A stretch of DNA of 64,000 nt from Limimaricola sp027213785 (GTDB lineage: Bacteria > Pseudomonadota > Alphaproteobacteria > Rhodobacterales > Rhodobacteraceae): positions 1 through 64,000 of the forward strand of contig NZ_CP193758.1 in the NCBI RefSeq assembly GCF_050847355.1, in the 5' to 3' direction. This document shows, piece after piece, positions 1 through 7,920 of this stretch (within the stretch, counting starts at the first letter, position 1; the number at the start of each line of letters is the position of its first letter). The position numbers were made by a program, and so were the translations under genes. The notes under the pieces are model-generated. The model was not told where the DNA came from. It searched no databases and saw only the letters and a list, made by a program, of their open reading frames with translations.

Positions 1-220
1 TCCCCTAATCGGCCCACTGCAAGGTGTGGGCTGTCCCCCCTTCCCCGGCCGCGTCTTCCCGATCGCCCGTGCCCGGCGGCGAATCGAAAGCGCCTTGTGG
101 CACAGGCGTTTCGGAATTCCGGCGTATTTCCGGTTTCGATCATAAATGGCTTTTCATGCGCCGCAAATCCAGCGTAGATCGTCACATCGCAAGAATTAGC
201 GTTCCCAAGGGATCCTGTTT

Positions 221-240
221 CGGTTCCCCGCGGGGAACCG
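221..240. promoter_or_regulatory. parS-like palindrome, copy 1 (upstream of parA)
   Basis: The 18-bp palindrome GGTTCCCCGCGGGGAACC lies at 222-239 and extends by one pair on each side. It ends 16 bp before the parA start codon. The same 18-mer recurs exactly three more times within the next 2.5 kb and nowhere else that I saw in the window. Its perfect symmetry and its link to parAB suggest a centromere (parS) and an operator through which ParB could repress its own operon. The binding role is inferred. Confidence 0.75.
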
Positions 241-255
241 GAGGGCAGAGACCGC

Positions 256-1551
256 ATGTTCACACACACCGACCTGGCCCGGCTGCAGTCGCAGTCGCTC
301 AAGATGCAGGGCTTCATCCGGCAGCAGACCTTCTCGCCGGAGAACGAGAAGAGCCTGCGCCGCTTCTCGAGCTGGGAGGTGGCGGAGCTGATCCTCGGGC
401 TGAACCCCTCGACATTCCGGGGCCGGCTCGCCGCCGACCCGTCGCTGCCGCAGGGGCTGGTCGAGGAGGATGGCCGCCAGCGCTGGTACTCGCTCGAAGA
501 GATCGGCGAGCTGCGCCGGCGGCTGCGCCACAAGAACAAGCCGATGCTGCCGCCCCGTCCTGCCGGCAAGCGCGCGATCCGCGCCGCCGTCGCCAACTTC
601 AAGGGCGGTGCCGGCAAGTCGACCGTGGCGCTGCACTTCGCGCATGCGGCGGCGCTCGACGGCTACCGGGTGCTCTGCGTCGACTTCGATCCGCAGGCGA
701 CGCTGTCGCATTCGATGGGGCTGTCGGACGTGGCCGAGGAATACACGGTCTGGGGCATCATGGCGCGCGACCTGATCCGCGAGACCGAGCGGATGAACGC
801 CGCCGGGCGCGGTGCCGAGACCGGCACCGCCCTGCCCGAGCGCAAGCTGCCCGCCTCGGTCACCGGCATGGGGCTCAACGATCTGCGGGTCACCGACTTC
901 ATCAAGCCGACCTCATGGCCGACTATCGACCTCGTGCCCTCCTGTGCCAACGCCGCCTTCGTCGAGTTCGCCTCGGCGCAGTACCGGCATCTGAACCCGG
1001 AATGGTCGTTCTTCGCCGCCGTTGACCGTTACCTCGATCACCTGCCCGACGACGCCTATGACATCATCCTGTTCGATTGCCCGCCGGCGATCGGCTACCA
1101 GTCGATGAACGCGGTCTTCGCCGCGGACGTGCTCTATATCCCCTCGGGGCCCGGCTACTGGGAGTACGACTCCACCACCTCCTTCATCGGCCAGCTCGCC
1201 GAGGCGCTGGAGGATCTGGGCCGCTTCCGCGGTGCCGTGCCGCCGGGCACCGAGCCCGAGAAACACTTCTCCGACATCCGGTTCCTGCTGACCCGGTTCG
1301 AACCCAACAATGACCTGCACCGCGCGATGCAGCAGGCCTTTCACAAAGTGTTCGGCCCGCATGTCGCCGAGCATCCGATCGAGATGACCCGCGCGGTCGA
1401 ACAGTCGGGCCGGTTCCTGAGCTCGGTCTACGAGATCGACTATCGCAACATGACCCGCGAGACATGGCGGCGTGCCCGCGCTTCCTTTGACCGCGCCTAT
1501 GACGAGTTCCGCGCCACGCTGGTGGCGGCATGGGACAAGCTGGAGGATTGA
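256..1551 (+). CDS. parA: ParA-type partition ATPase with N-terminal helix-turn-helix
   Basis: This 431-residue protein is a plasmid ParA/RepA-type ATPase that would move and separate replicon copies together with the downstream ParB. Residues about 36-92 form a MerR-like winged-helix segment, as in type Ib ParA proteins that autoregulate their operon. The Walker A motif NFKGGAGKST is near residues 114-123 and the Walker A-prime/B region FDCPPAIG is near 274. The start ATG follows a GAGGGCAGAG Shine-Dalgarno and a partition palindrome. The stop is directly followed by parB, whose ATG begins one base later, so the two are co-translated. No replicase is visible upstream; it is presumably outside the window. 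Confidence 0.93.
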   Translation: MFTHTDLARLQSQSLKMQGFIRQQTFSPENEKSLRRFSSWEVAELILGLNPSTFRGRLAADPSLPQGLVEEDGRQRWYSLEEIGELRRRLRHKNKPMLPPRPAGKRAIRAAVANFKGGAGKSTVALHFAHAAALDGYRVLCVDFDPQATLSHSMGLSDVAEEYTVWGIMARDLIRETERMNAAGRGAETGTALPERKLPASVTGMGLNDLRVTDFIKPTSWPTIDLVPSCANAAFVEFASAQYRHLNPEWSFFAAVDRYLDHLPDDAYDIILFDCPPAIGYQSMNAVFAADVLYIPSGPGYWEYDSTTSFIGQLAEALEDLGRFRGAVPPGTEPEKHFSDIRFLLTRFEPNNDLHRAMQQAFHKVFGPHVAEHPIEMTRAVEQSGRFLSSVYEIDYRNMTRETWRRARASFDRAYDEFRATLVAAWDKLED

Positions 1552-1552
1552 G

Positions 1553-2647
1553 ATGGGCAAGAAACGCAGCGTCTTCGACATCGACTTCACGCCCGACGCG
1601 CCGGAGCCGGACCGGTTCCCCGCGGGGAACCCCACGCCGCAGCCGGAACCCGAGCCGCAACAGGTGGCACCGCGGCGCGGGCCGATGGCCTCGGCGATCA
1701 CCGAGACTGCCGAAGCGGCGCGCGGCCGTGCCGAAGCCGAGGCCGCGATTCGGGCCGAGAACGACCAGCTGGCGCATGAGCATGTGCGGCTCAAGAAGCT
1801 CGGCTTGATCACCGACCTGGTCGCGATCGACGCGGTCAGGACCTCGAAACTGGTGCGCGACCGCGCGAAGACCAAGGATCCCGAGATCGAGGAGCTGAAG
1901 CTCTCGATCCAGGATATCGGGCTGTCGAACCCGATCCGGGTCGAACAGGACGGGCAGGGCGGCTACGAGCTGATCCAGGGCTATCGCCGGCTCTCGGCGT
2001 TTCGGGAATTGCTGGAGCAGACCGGCGACCGGCGTTATGCGAAAATCCCGGCCGCGATGGTTCCCCGCGGGGAACCGGTGCGCGATCTCTACCGCAAGAT
2101 GGTCGATGAGAACCTGGTGCGGAAGGACATCTCCTTCGGCGAGATGGCACAGCTGGCGCTGAGCTATGCCGAGCAGACCGGGATCACGCCGCATGATGCG
2201 GTGTCGGAACTCTATGCCTCGGCCCTGAAGCAGAAGCGCAGCTATATCCGCAGCTTCACCCGGGTGCTCGAAGGTGCCAAGGGCAACATCCGCCATCCCG
2301 AGGCGATCCCGCGTGCGCTCGGTCTGGAGCTGTTCAAGATCGTCGATGCCGACCCGATGCTCGGTGACGAGATGATCGAGATGCTGGCGCGCGCGCCGGA
2401 ACGCGACGCCGAGGCCGAGATCGCGGTGCTCAAGGACTTCGTGCACCGCGCCCCGAAGATCGTGAAGCCGCGCCCGAAATCGGTGTCGAAGACTATGCTA
2501 CGGCTGCCGCGCCCCGAGGGCGAGGCGAAGATCGCGGCCTCCGACGGACGGGTCGAGCTGCGACTGGCGCGCGATTTCTCGGCGCTCGACCGGGCGCGGC
2601 TGCAACGCGCCTTCGAGGCCTTCTTCGACGCGCTGGACGCCAAATGA
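1553..2647 (+). CDS. parB: ParB-type partition protein containing two partition palindromes in its coding sequence
   Basis: This 364-residue ParB/RepB protein should bind the palindromic sites and load ParA to segregate the replicon. After a disordered N-terminus of about 60 residues, the ParB nuclease-like domain covers roughly 95-175, with GYRRLSAF as the counterpart of the GERRxRA motif, followed by a helical DNA-binding middle (about 180-260). The ATG at 1553 follows the parA stop and gives MGKKRSVFDIDF. Two of the four palindromes lie inside the gene. The one at 1614-1631 is read as RFPAGNP and the one at 2059-2076 as VPRGEP, two different frames of the same DNA. A longer palindrome follows the stop codon. 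Confidence 0.92.
   Translation: MGKKRSVFDIDFTPDAPEPDRFPAGNPTPQPEPEPQQVAPRRGPMASAITETAEAARGRAEAEAAIRAENDQLAHEHVRLKKLGLITDLVAIDAVRTSKLVRDRAKTKDPEIEELKLSIQDIGLSNPIRVEQDGQGGYELIQGYRRLSAFRELLEQTGDRRYAKIPAAMVPRGEPVRDLYRKMVDENLVRKDISFGEMAQLALSYAEQTGITPHDAVSELYASALKQKRSYIRSFTRVLEGAKGNIRHPEAIPRALGLELFKIVDADPMLGDEMIEMLARAPERDAEAEIAVLKDFVHRAPKIVKPRPKSVSKTMLRLPRPEGEAKIAASDGRVELRLARDFSALDRARLQRAFEAFFDALDAK
1614..1631. promoter_or_regulatory. parS-like palindrome, copy 2 (inside parB)
   Basis: An exact copy of GGTTCCCCGCGGGGAACC lies within codons 21-27 of parB, in a poorly conserved linker. It is translated as RFPAGNP. Its presence in coding DNA argues that selection acts on the DNA sequence itself. Confidence 0.72.
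2059..2076. promoter_or_regulatory. parS-like palindrome, copy 3 (inside parB)
   Basis: An exact copy of the 18-bp palindrome lies in parB codons 169-175. It is read in a different frame from copy 2, giving VPRGEP. It falls near the end of the ParB nuclease-like domain. Confidence 0.72.
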
Positions 2648-2650
2648 AAA

Positions 2651-2678
2651 AGGCCGGTTCCCCGCGGGGAACCGGCCT
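2651..2678. promoter_or_regulatory. parS-like palindrome, copy 4, extended to 28 bp after parB
   Basis: The core 18-mer is at 2656-2673, and the symmetry extends five more pairs on each side, giving a perfect 28-bp palindrome that begins four bases after the parB stop. As RNA it could fold into a hairpin, although with little or no loop and no T-tract, so a partition site is more likely than a terminator. It could do both. Confidence 0.72.
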
Positions 2679-2710
2679 GTAATCGCGAATATCCCTTGGG
2701 ATATAGGAGC

Positions 2711-3067
2711 TTAACCCTCGCCCTCCGGTTTCGCGCTCTTCCGGGCCCGTGGCTTTCGCGGGGTTGTCGCCTTGGGCGCGGTCTTGGTCGCCTTAGACGG
2801 GCTGGCATCGGCCGCCTTGCTCGTCGCCGGTTTGCGCGGGGCCCGGGTCTTCTTCGGTTTGGCGGGCGCCGCGTCGTCCCCGCCCGTCGCGTCGGATGGG
2901 CCGGTGCCGCCGGTCGCGCCGCTCGCCGACCCTTCGCTGCGCATCTCCGCGTCGATCTCGGCCTCGGCCTCTTGCCAATGCGCGTCGTGCTGTCCCTCGG
3001 GAAAGCCGTCGCGCTCCCACATCTCGTAGGCGCGCTTGCGGATCCGCTCTTCGCGATCGTCAGCCAT
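2711..3067 (-). CDS. DUF2934 protein with lysine/alanine-rich histone-like tail
   Basis: This 118-residue protein starts MADDREERIRKRAYEMWERD, which matches the DUF2934 domain (acidic/basic helix with a W-E-R-D-G-x-P core; function unknown). From about residue 60 the sequence becomes a K/A/P/T-rich tail with repeated PRKP, SKA and TKTAPK blocks, resembling histone H1-like bacterial proteins, so nucleic-acid binding is possible. The ATG at 3067 is preferred over upstream starts because AGGGAG sits eight bases before it and because DUF2934 proteins begin this way. It is convergent with parB, 63 bp beyond the parB stop, with the extended palindrome between them. Confidence 0.82.
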   Translation of the reverse strand: MADDREERIRKRAYEMWERDGFPEGQHDAHWQEAEAEIDAEMRSEGSASGATGGTGPSDATGGDDAAPAKPKKTRAPRKPATSKAADASPSKATKTAPKATTPRKPRARKSAKPEGEG

Positions 3068-3302
3068 GTCGTTACTCCCTTTCACAGAGCCGCCTGTTCC
3101 CACCCGGCCATGCGACCCGCCACGGGGGGCCATATGTTCGGGCCTTATCTCTCTCGCGGGGGGCATGGGCCGCCCCGGCGCGCTTCGGTACCATGACGCC
3201 CATGTCATGCCGCAGTCGCAGAATAACCGTCGCGCGATGTTCCGAAGAATGCCAGAGGCGCCTTACGTTAGGTCAGTAATGTGCGCTAGCGTACGAAGGT
3301 GA

Positions 3303-3770
3303 TCAGCCGCGACCGCGATAGCCCGGTACGCCCGCATCGGGGATCCAGACGCCCTTCGGCGGCTCCCCGGTCTGGTAGAAGACGTCGATCGGAATGCCGC
3401 CGCGCGGGTACCAGTAGCCGCCCAGACGCAGCCATTTCGGCGAAAGCGTGTCGACCAGCCGCCGGCCGATCGAGACGGTGCAGTCCTCGTGAAAGGCGCC
3501 GTGGTTGCGGAAGCTGGTGAGGAACAGCTTCAGCGACTTGCTCTCCACGAGCCAGTCGCCGGGCACGTAGTCGATCACCAGATGCGCGAAATCAGGCTGG
3601 CCGGTCAGCGGGCAGAGCGAGGTGAACTCGGGCGCGGTGAAGCGCACCGCGTAATCGACGTCGGATTGTGGGTTCGGCACGCGTTCGAGCACCGCCTCCT
3701 CGGGGGATTGCGGCTGCACGGTCTGGCCGCCGAGCATGGTCAGGCCGTCATAGATGGACTTGTCGGACAT
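3303..3770 (-). CDS. queF: NADPH-dependent 7-cyano-7-deazaguanine reductase
   Basis: QueF reduces preQ0 to preQ1, a precursor of queuosine in tRNA. The 155 residues match the short, single-domain type. The QueF signature ESKSLKLFL is at residues 76-84, and the nucleophilic cysteine lies in SLCPLTGQPDF near residue 53. The C-terminus carries the conserved GGIPIDVFYQTG strand. No other queuosine genes occur in the window, so the gene stands alone here. About 230 bp of apparently non-coding sequence separates its end from the DUF2934 gene. Confidence 0.95.
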   Translation of the reverse strand: MSDKSIYDGLTMLGGQTVQPQSPEEAVLERVPNPQSDVDYAVRFTAPEFTSLCPLTGQPDFAHLVIDYVPGDWLVESKSLKLFLTSFRNHGAFHEDCTVSIGRRLVDTLSPKWLRLGGYWYPRGGIPIDVFYQTGEPPKGVWIPDAGVPGYRGRG

Positions 3771-3870
3771 GGGGGAACTCCTGCTGTCTTGCCCGCACGA
3801 TATGGGGGCAGGGGGGCGCTCCGCCTAATGCCGGGCCATGCGCGGCCCGGCAAGTCCCCCGGAGCCGAAC

Positions 3871-5277
3871 TCAGGCGCGCGCGCCGAGCCTCTCGGCGAG
3901 GCGGTTCATGTGGGCCTCAAGAAGCGCCCGCGCCCGCTCGGCGCTGTCGGCCTCGGTATAGAGCCGGCATTCGGGCGCGTTGCCCGAGGGGCGCAGATGC
4001 ACCACCTCGCCATTGGCGAAACCGACCCGCAGCCCGTCGGTCTCGTCGATCCCGGCCTCGTCGCTGCCGGTATCGAAGAACGCGGCCCGCTCATCGGCGC
4101 TGGCCCGAAGTGCCTCGATCAGCGCCATGGAGCGATCCGACGGGATCTCCTGCACCCGGTCGGCGGCGGTAAAGCGCGGCGGCAGCTGCGCCGCCAGCTC
4201 CTCGAGGCCGCACCGCTTGGCCCGCGTCGCGGCCAGAGGGGCCACGATCGGCAGAACCGCGTCGCGGGTCATCAGCGGCGCGATCGCGCCCTCGGGGCCC
4301 CGCGCCTCGAAGCCAAGCAGGAACCCGCCATTGGCTTCGTAGCCCACCACCTGCGCGGCGGAATCCTCCGCAAGGGCCTTCTCCATCCCGGCGATCACGA
4401 AGGGCGAGCCGATCCGGCTGCGTCGCACCTCGAAGCCCTCCATCGCCTCGACCAGCGTGTTCGACGAAACCGGCGTCACGACGATCCGCGCGCCCAGAAG
4501 CTGCGCGGTGAGCGGCCCCAGCACGTCACCGGGCACCAGCGCACCGCGCGCATCGGTGACCATCGGCCGGTCGGCATCGCCATCGGTCGAGACGATCGCG
4601 TCGAGCCGGTGCTCGGCGGTCCAACCCGCGAGCCTCTGGCGGGTCTCGGGGTCAACGGCCTCGGTATCGACGGGGATGAAGCTGTCGGATCGGGCGATCC
4701 GCACCACCTCGCCGCCGAGCGCGGCGACGATCTCGGCCAGGGTATCCCGCGCGACGCTGCTGTGCTCGTAGACGCCGATCCACAGCCCGGACAGCGCCTG
4801 CGCGCCGAAACCCTCGCGGTAGCGCGCGACGTAGCGCGCGGCGCAATCGGCGTCCCGCTCGAGCGCGCCCTCGGTGGCGGCGTCGGGCGCGCCGCCCTCG
4901 TCCAGCGCGGCGAGGATCGCGGCCTCGTCGGTCTTGGCGATCTCGCCGGAGGGGAGGTAGAACTTCAACCCGTTGCGGTCGGCCGGAATGTGGCTCCCGG
5001 TGACCATCACCGCCGCATGGCCGCGCGCCATCGCCGACATCGCCAGCGCCGGGGTCGGCAACGCACCGCAATCGACCGCCAAAAGCCCCGCGCCGCGGAT
5101 CGCCGCGATCACCGTGGCGGCGATGCGCGGCGAGCTGTCGCGCAGGTCGCGGCCGACATGCACCGCGCCGCCATGCGGGCAGGCCGCGAGGAAGGCCCGG
5201 ACATGCGCATGGACGAGGTCATCGGTGAGATCGGTGACGAGGCCACGCAGGCCGCTGGTTCCGAATTTGGGAGGCAT
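3871..5277 (-). CDS. Phosphohexomutase (phosphomannomutase/phosphoglucomutase family)
   Basis: This alpha-D-phosphohexomutase interconverts hexose-6-phosphate and hexose-1-phosphate, supplying precursors of exopolysaccharide or LPS. Visible family motifs are the N-terminal FGTSGLRG, the phosphoserine loop VTGSHIPADRNG, the metal loop TDGDADRP and the sugar/phosphate loops near the C-terminus (RPSGNAPECR). The variant TGSHIP instead of TASHNP resembles rhizobial NoeK/ManB-type phosphomannomutases. I place the start at 5277 because AGGA lies five bases upstream and the protein then begins MPPKFGTSG; ATGs at 5283 and 5292 are alternatives. Whether glucose or mannose is preferred cannot be read from the sequence. 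Confidence 0.88.
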   Translation of the reverse strand: MPPKFGTSGLRGLVTDLTDDLVHAHVRAFLAACPHGGAVHVGRDLRDSSPRIAATVIAAIRGAGLLAVDCGALPTPALAMSAMARGHAAVMVTGSHIPADRNGLKFYLPSGEIAKTDEAAILAALDEGGAPDAATEGALERDADCAARYVARYREGFGAQALSGLWIGVYEHSSVARDTLAEIVAALGGEVVRIARSDSFIPVDTEAVDPETRQRLAGWTAEHRLDAIVSTDGDADRPMVTDARGALVPGDVLGPLTAQLLGARIVVTPVSSNTLVEAMEGFEVRRSRIGSPFVIAGMEKALAEDSAAQVVGYEANGGFLLGFEARGPEGAIAPLMTRDAVLPIVAPLAATRAKRCGLEELAAQLPPRFTAADRVQEIPSDRSMALIEALRASADERAAFFDTGSDEAGIDETDGLRVGFANGEVVHLRPSGNAPECRLYTEADSAERARALLEAHMNRLAERLGARA

Positions 5278-5426
5278 GTCCATCCTGCTCATGCTGCGAG
5301 AAATCGCGGCGACTATGTCAGCAGGGCGGGGGGCGGACAACCTCTGGCTGTGCGCGCTAGTCGCCGGGGAACGAGAGGCCGGGTCTCGCGATTGGTCCGC
5401 GAAGAGCCTTTCGAAGGAGCATGACG

Positions 5427-6149
5427 ATGCACAAAGCGACCTTCCTCGCCCTCGGTCTCATGACGGCGATGCCGACCGTCCTGGCCGCCCAGCCATCCTT
5501 CGACTGCGACGACGCGCGCACCGCCACCGAGCGGACCATCTGCGCCTCACCCGGGCTGGCCGAGCTCGAACAGCGCATGGTCGGCGTCTATGGCCAGCTC
5601 GTCGACCGGATCGGCGAGACCGAGGCACGGCGCATCGCCGACATCCAGCTCGAACGGCGGCAGGCCTGCGAGGGCGACGCCGCCTGCATCGAACGCCAGC
5701 TCCTGACCTCGATCGGCATCTTCAGGGCCGAGGGCCAGGCCGCCATCGCCGCCGAAGGCGGAAACGACGAAGTGCTGAACGATTTGCGCGCCGCGCTGGG
5801 TCGAGAGGACGCCGCGCCAGCCGCGGCGCCGCCGGAGAACGGGCAGGACGAGGAAGAGACCAGCCGCGCCGAGGAGCGGGCGCGCGGCATCGCCGAGGGT
5901 TTCGCCCGGCTGCCCGAATACCGCCGCCGCAACGTGCAGGGCCGGCTGCGCGACGCGGGGCTGCTCTCGGGCCCCGTCGACGGGGTCTGGGGACCCGGCA
6001 GCGCGGCCGCCGTCGAGGCGCTGCTTTCGACGGCGCGCGAGAGCGGGCGCAATTTCCCGGTCCAGCGACCGGAGGGCGCCGACGCGCTCTACCGCTTCAT
6101 CGACAGCGACCCGTTCTATTACGAGTACATTCCCGCCGACGCGCGCTGA
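5427..6149 (+). CDS. Exported LprI-domain protein with C-terminal peptidoglycan-binding-like domain
   Basis: This 240-residue protein has a signal peptide (cleavage after VLAA, about residue 21). Next comes a DUF1311/LprI-like cysteine domain (FDCDDARTATERTICASPGL) of the kind found in lysozyme-inhibitor-like proteins. A central acidic Pro/Ala linker (about residues 128-150) leads to a C-terminal segment (NVQGRLRDAGLLSGPVDGVW) that resembles the peptidoglycan-binding domain 1 fold. The start at 5427 is chosen because AAGGAG is seven bases upstream; the ATG at 5421 is too close to it. A periplasmic cell-wall role is inferred. Confidence 0.8.
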   Translation: MHKATFLALGLMTAMPTVLAAQPSFDCDDARTATERTICASPGLAELEQRMVGVYGQLVDRIGETEARRIADIQLERRQACEGDAACIERQLLTSIGIFRAEGQAAIAAEGGNDEVLNDLRAALGREDAAPAAAPPENGQDEEETSRAEERARGIAEGFARLPEYRRRNVQGRLRDAGLLSGPVDGVWGPGSAAAVEALLSTARESGRNFPVQRPEGADALYRFIDSDPFYYEYIPADAR

Positions 6150-6226
6150 CGCGGCGGTCCGCTGGCCTTCTTCGCCGCAGCCGCTACATGGGGCCATCCG
6201 GCGGAACGAAAAGGGAATCGGCGGCG

Positions 6227-6721
6227 ATGATGGGACGCACGCATCTGGCGCTCGGCGCGGTCGCGGGGGTGCATCTGGCCGCCGCGACGCCGCGCCTCGG
6301 CCTGCCGATCATGGCGGCGGCGCTGATCGGTGCGATCCTGCCGGATGTCGATACGCCCTACAGTAAGCTCGGTCGCAGGCTCTGGCCGCTGTCGCGGATC
6401 ATCCTGATGACCTTCGGGCATCGCGGCGGCACCCATTCGGCGGTGTTCCTGATCCTCGCGACGGCCGCGATGTGGATCGTCTCGCCGCCGGTGGGGCTGG
6501 CATTCGGCGCGGGAATCGCGACCCATCTCGCGGCCGATGCGGTCAGCTTCGGACATGGCACCCGCTTCACCGCGCGCGGCGCCGGCGTGCCGCTTCTCTG
6601 GCCGCTCAGCGAGCGCAAGGCCGGTCTGCGATTGATCAAGGTCAACGGACCCTTGGAGAACCTCGTGATCCTGCCCTGGGTAACCCTCTATGCCGTGCAA
6701 CTGGGCTGGGGTCTCGTCTGA
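6227..6721 (+). CDS. YdjM-family membrane-bound metal-dependent hydrolase
   Basis: This 164-residue protein belongs to the YdjM/LexA-binding inner-membrane hydrolase family (DUF457). Histidines and aspartates typical of the family are visible: GRTHLALGAVAG at the N-terminus, ILPDVDTPYS near residue 45, FGHRGGTHS near 65 and THLAADAVS near 100. Several hydrophobic stretches predict three or four membrane spans. AAGGGA lies ten bases before the ATG at 6227. The substrate is unknown. It follows the exported LprI-type protein by 77 bp. Confidence 0.85.
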   Translation: MMGRTHLALGAVAGVHLAAATPRLGLPIMAAALIGAILPDVDTPYSKLGRRLWPLSRIILMTFGHRGGTHSAVFLILATAAMWIVSPPVGLAFGAGIATHLAADAVSFGHGTRFTARGAGVPLLWPLSERKAGLRLIKVNGPLENLVILPWVTLYAVQLGWGLV

Positions 6722-6798
6722 TGCGCGCGTGCGGTGTTTCCTTGGGCACCCTGCTGCGGTAGGTTGGCGCAAAACAAGGCAGGCAACGGATCATCGGC

Positions 6799-7920
6799 AT
6801 GGCATCAGCGCGTCTCCCCGTCCTGTTCGGGCTCGTCCTTCTATTGGCGGCCTGCGGCTCCCTGCCGCGCGGCGCGGCGCTGCGCAGCGAGATCCTGCAG
6901 ACCCAGACCCTCGGCGCGGAACAGGTGCGGGACTTCGAGGTCGCGCCGGTGACCCGGGCCTTGCTGCCGGTCTACGCGGCCTGGCCCGGCAATGGCGGCA
7001 CCGGGCATTCTTGGATCGAGCGGGTCGACCAGCCGCAGACCCGGATCATCGCGCCCGGCGACAGCCTCAGCATCACCATCTGGAGCACCGAGGAGAACGG
7101 CCTGCTGACCGCCCCGGGACAGCGCTTCGTGTCCCTGCCCGAGCAACGCGTCGGCGCCAACGGCACGGTGTTCCTGCCCTATGTCGGCACGATCAAGGTG
7201 TCCGGCATGAGCCCCGAGACCGCGCGCGACCGGGTCGAGGCGGAATATGCCGATGTCACGCCATCGGCGCAGGTGCAGCTCGGCTTCGCAGAAGGCCGAC
7301 AGAACACGGTCAGCCTCGTCGCCGGCGTGGCGCAGCCCGGCAGCTACCCGTTGCCCGACAACGACTTCACGGTGATGGGGCTGATCGCCGAGGGCGGCGG
7401 CGTCGACAAGAGCCTGCGCAACCCGCAGATCCGGCTGACCCGCGACGGCCGCATCTACGGCACCTCGGTCGAGCGGCTACTCGACAACCCGCGCCTCGAC
7501 ACCACGCTCAAGGGCGGCGACAAGATCCATGTCGAGGCGGACGACCGCAAGTTCCTGTCGCTCGGCGCGGCGGGCACCGAGTCCGTGCATTACTTCACCG
7601 AGGACCGGCTCGACGCGCTCGAGGCGATGGCGATCATCGGCGGCGTCTCCGACAGCCGCGCCGATCCGGGCGGCATCTTGGTGCTGCGCCGCTACCCGGC
7701 GCAGGCGGTGACGCCCGGCGCCGGGGGACCGGATCAGAGCCGGGTCGTCTTCACCATCGATCTGACCTCTGCCGACGGGCTGTTCAGCGCGGGCGAATTC
7801 GAGATTCTGCCCGGCGACCTCGTCTATGCGACCGAGAGCCCGGTGACCTCGGCGACGACGATCTTCGGCCTGCTCGGCAGCAGCCTCGGGCTGGCGAGCC
7901 GGGTCGGCGTCAGCTTCTAA
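6799..7920 (+). CDS. Wza-type polysaccharide export lipoprotein
   Basis: This 373-residue outer-membrane lipoprotein has a lipobox (LLLAACGS, Cys about residue 19). Its central part carries the Poly_export domain (IIAPGDSLSITIWSTEENG through LPYVGTIKVSGMSPETARD), followed by SLBB-like segments (VSLVAGVAQPGSYPLP and further C-terminal repeats). Homologues form the octameric channel for capsule or exopolysaccharide export. The terminal amphipathic helix of Wza is not obvious. No Wzc kinase, flippase or glycosyltransferase is adjacent, so it is an orphan. Its stop codon overlaps the stop of the convergent DUF2793 gene by four bases. Confidence 0.88.
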   Translation: MASARLPVLFGLVLLLAACGSLPRGAALRSEILQTQTLGAEQVRDFEVAPVTRALLPVYAAWPGNGGTGHSWIERVDQPQTRIIAPGDSLSITIWSTEENGLLTAPGQRFVSLPEQRVGANGTVFLPYVGTIKVSGMSPETARDRVEAEYADVTPSAQVQLGFAEGRQNTVSLVAGVAQPGSYPLPDNDFTVMGLIAEGGGVDKSLRNPQIRLTRDGRIYGTSVERLLDNPRLDTTLKGGDKIHVEADDRKFLSLGAAGTESVHYFTEDRLDALEAMAIIGGVSDSRADPGGILVLRRYPAQAVTPGAGGPDQSRVVFTIDLTSADGLFSAGEFEILPGDLVYATESPVTSATTIFGLLGSSLGLASRVGVSF

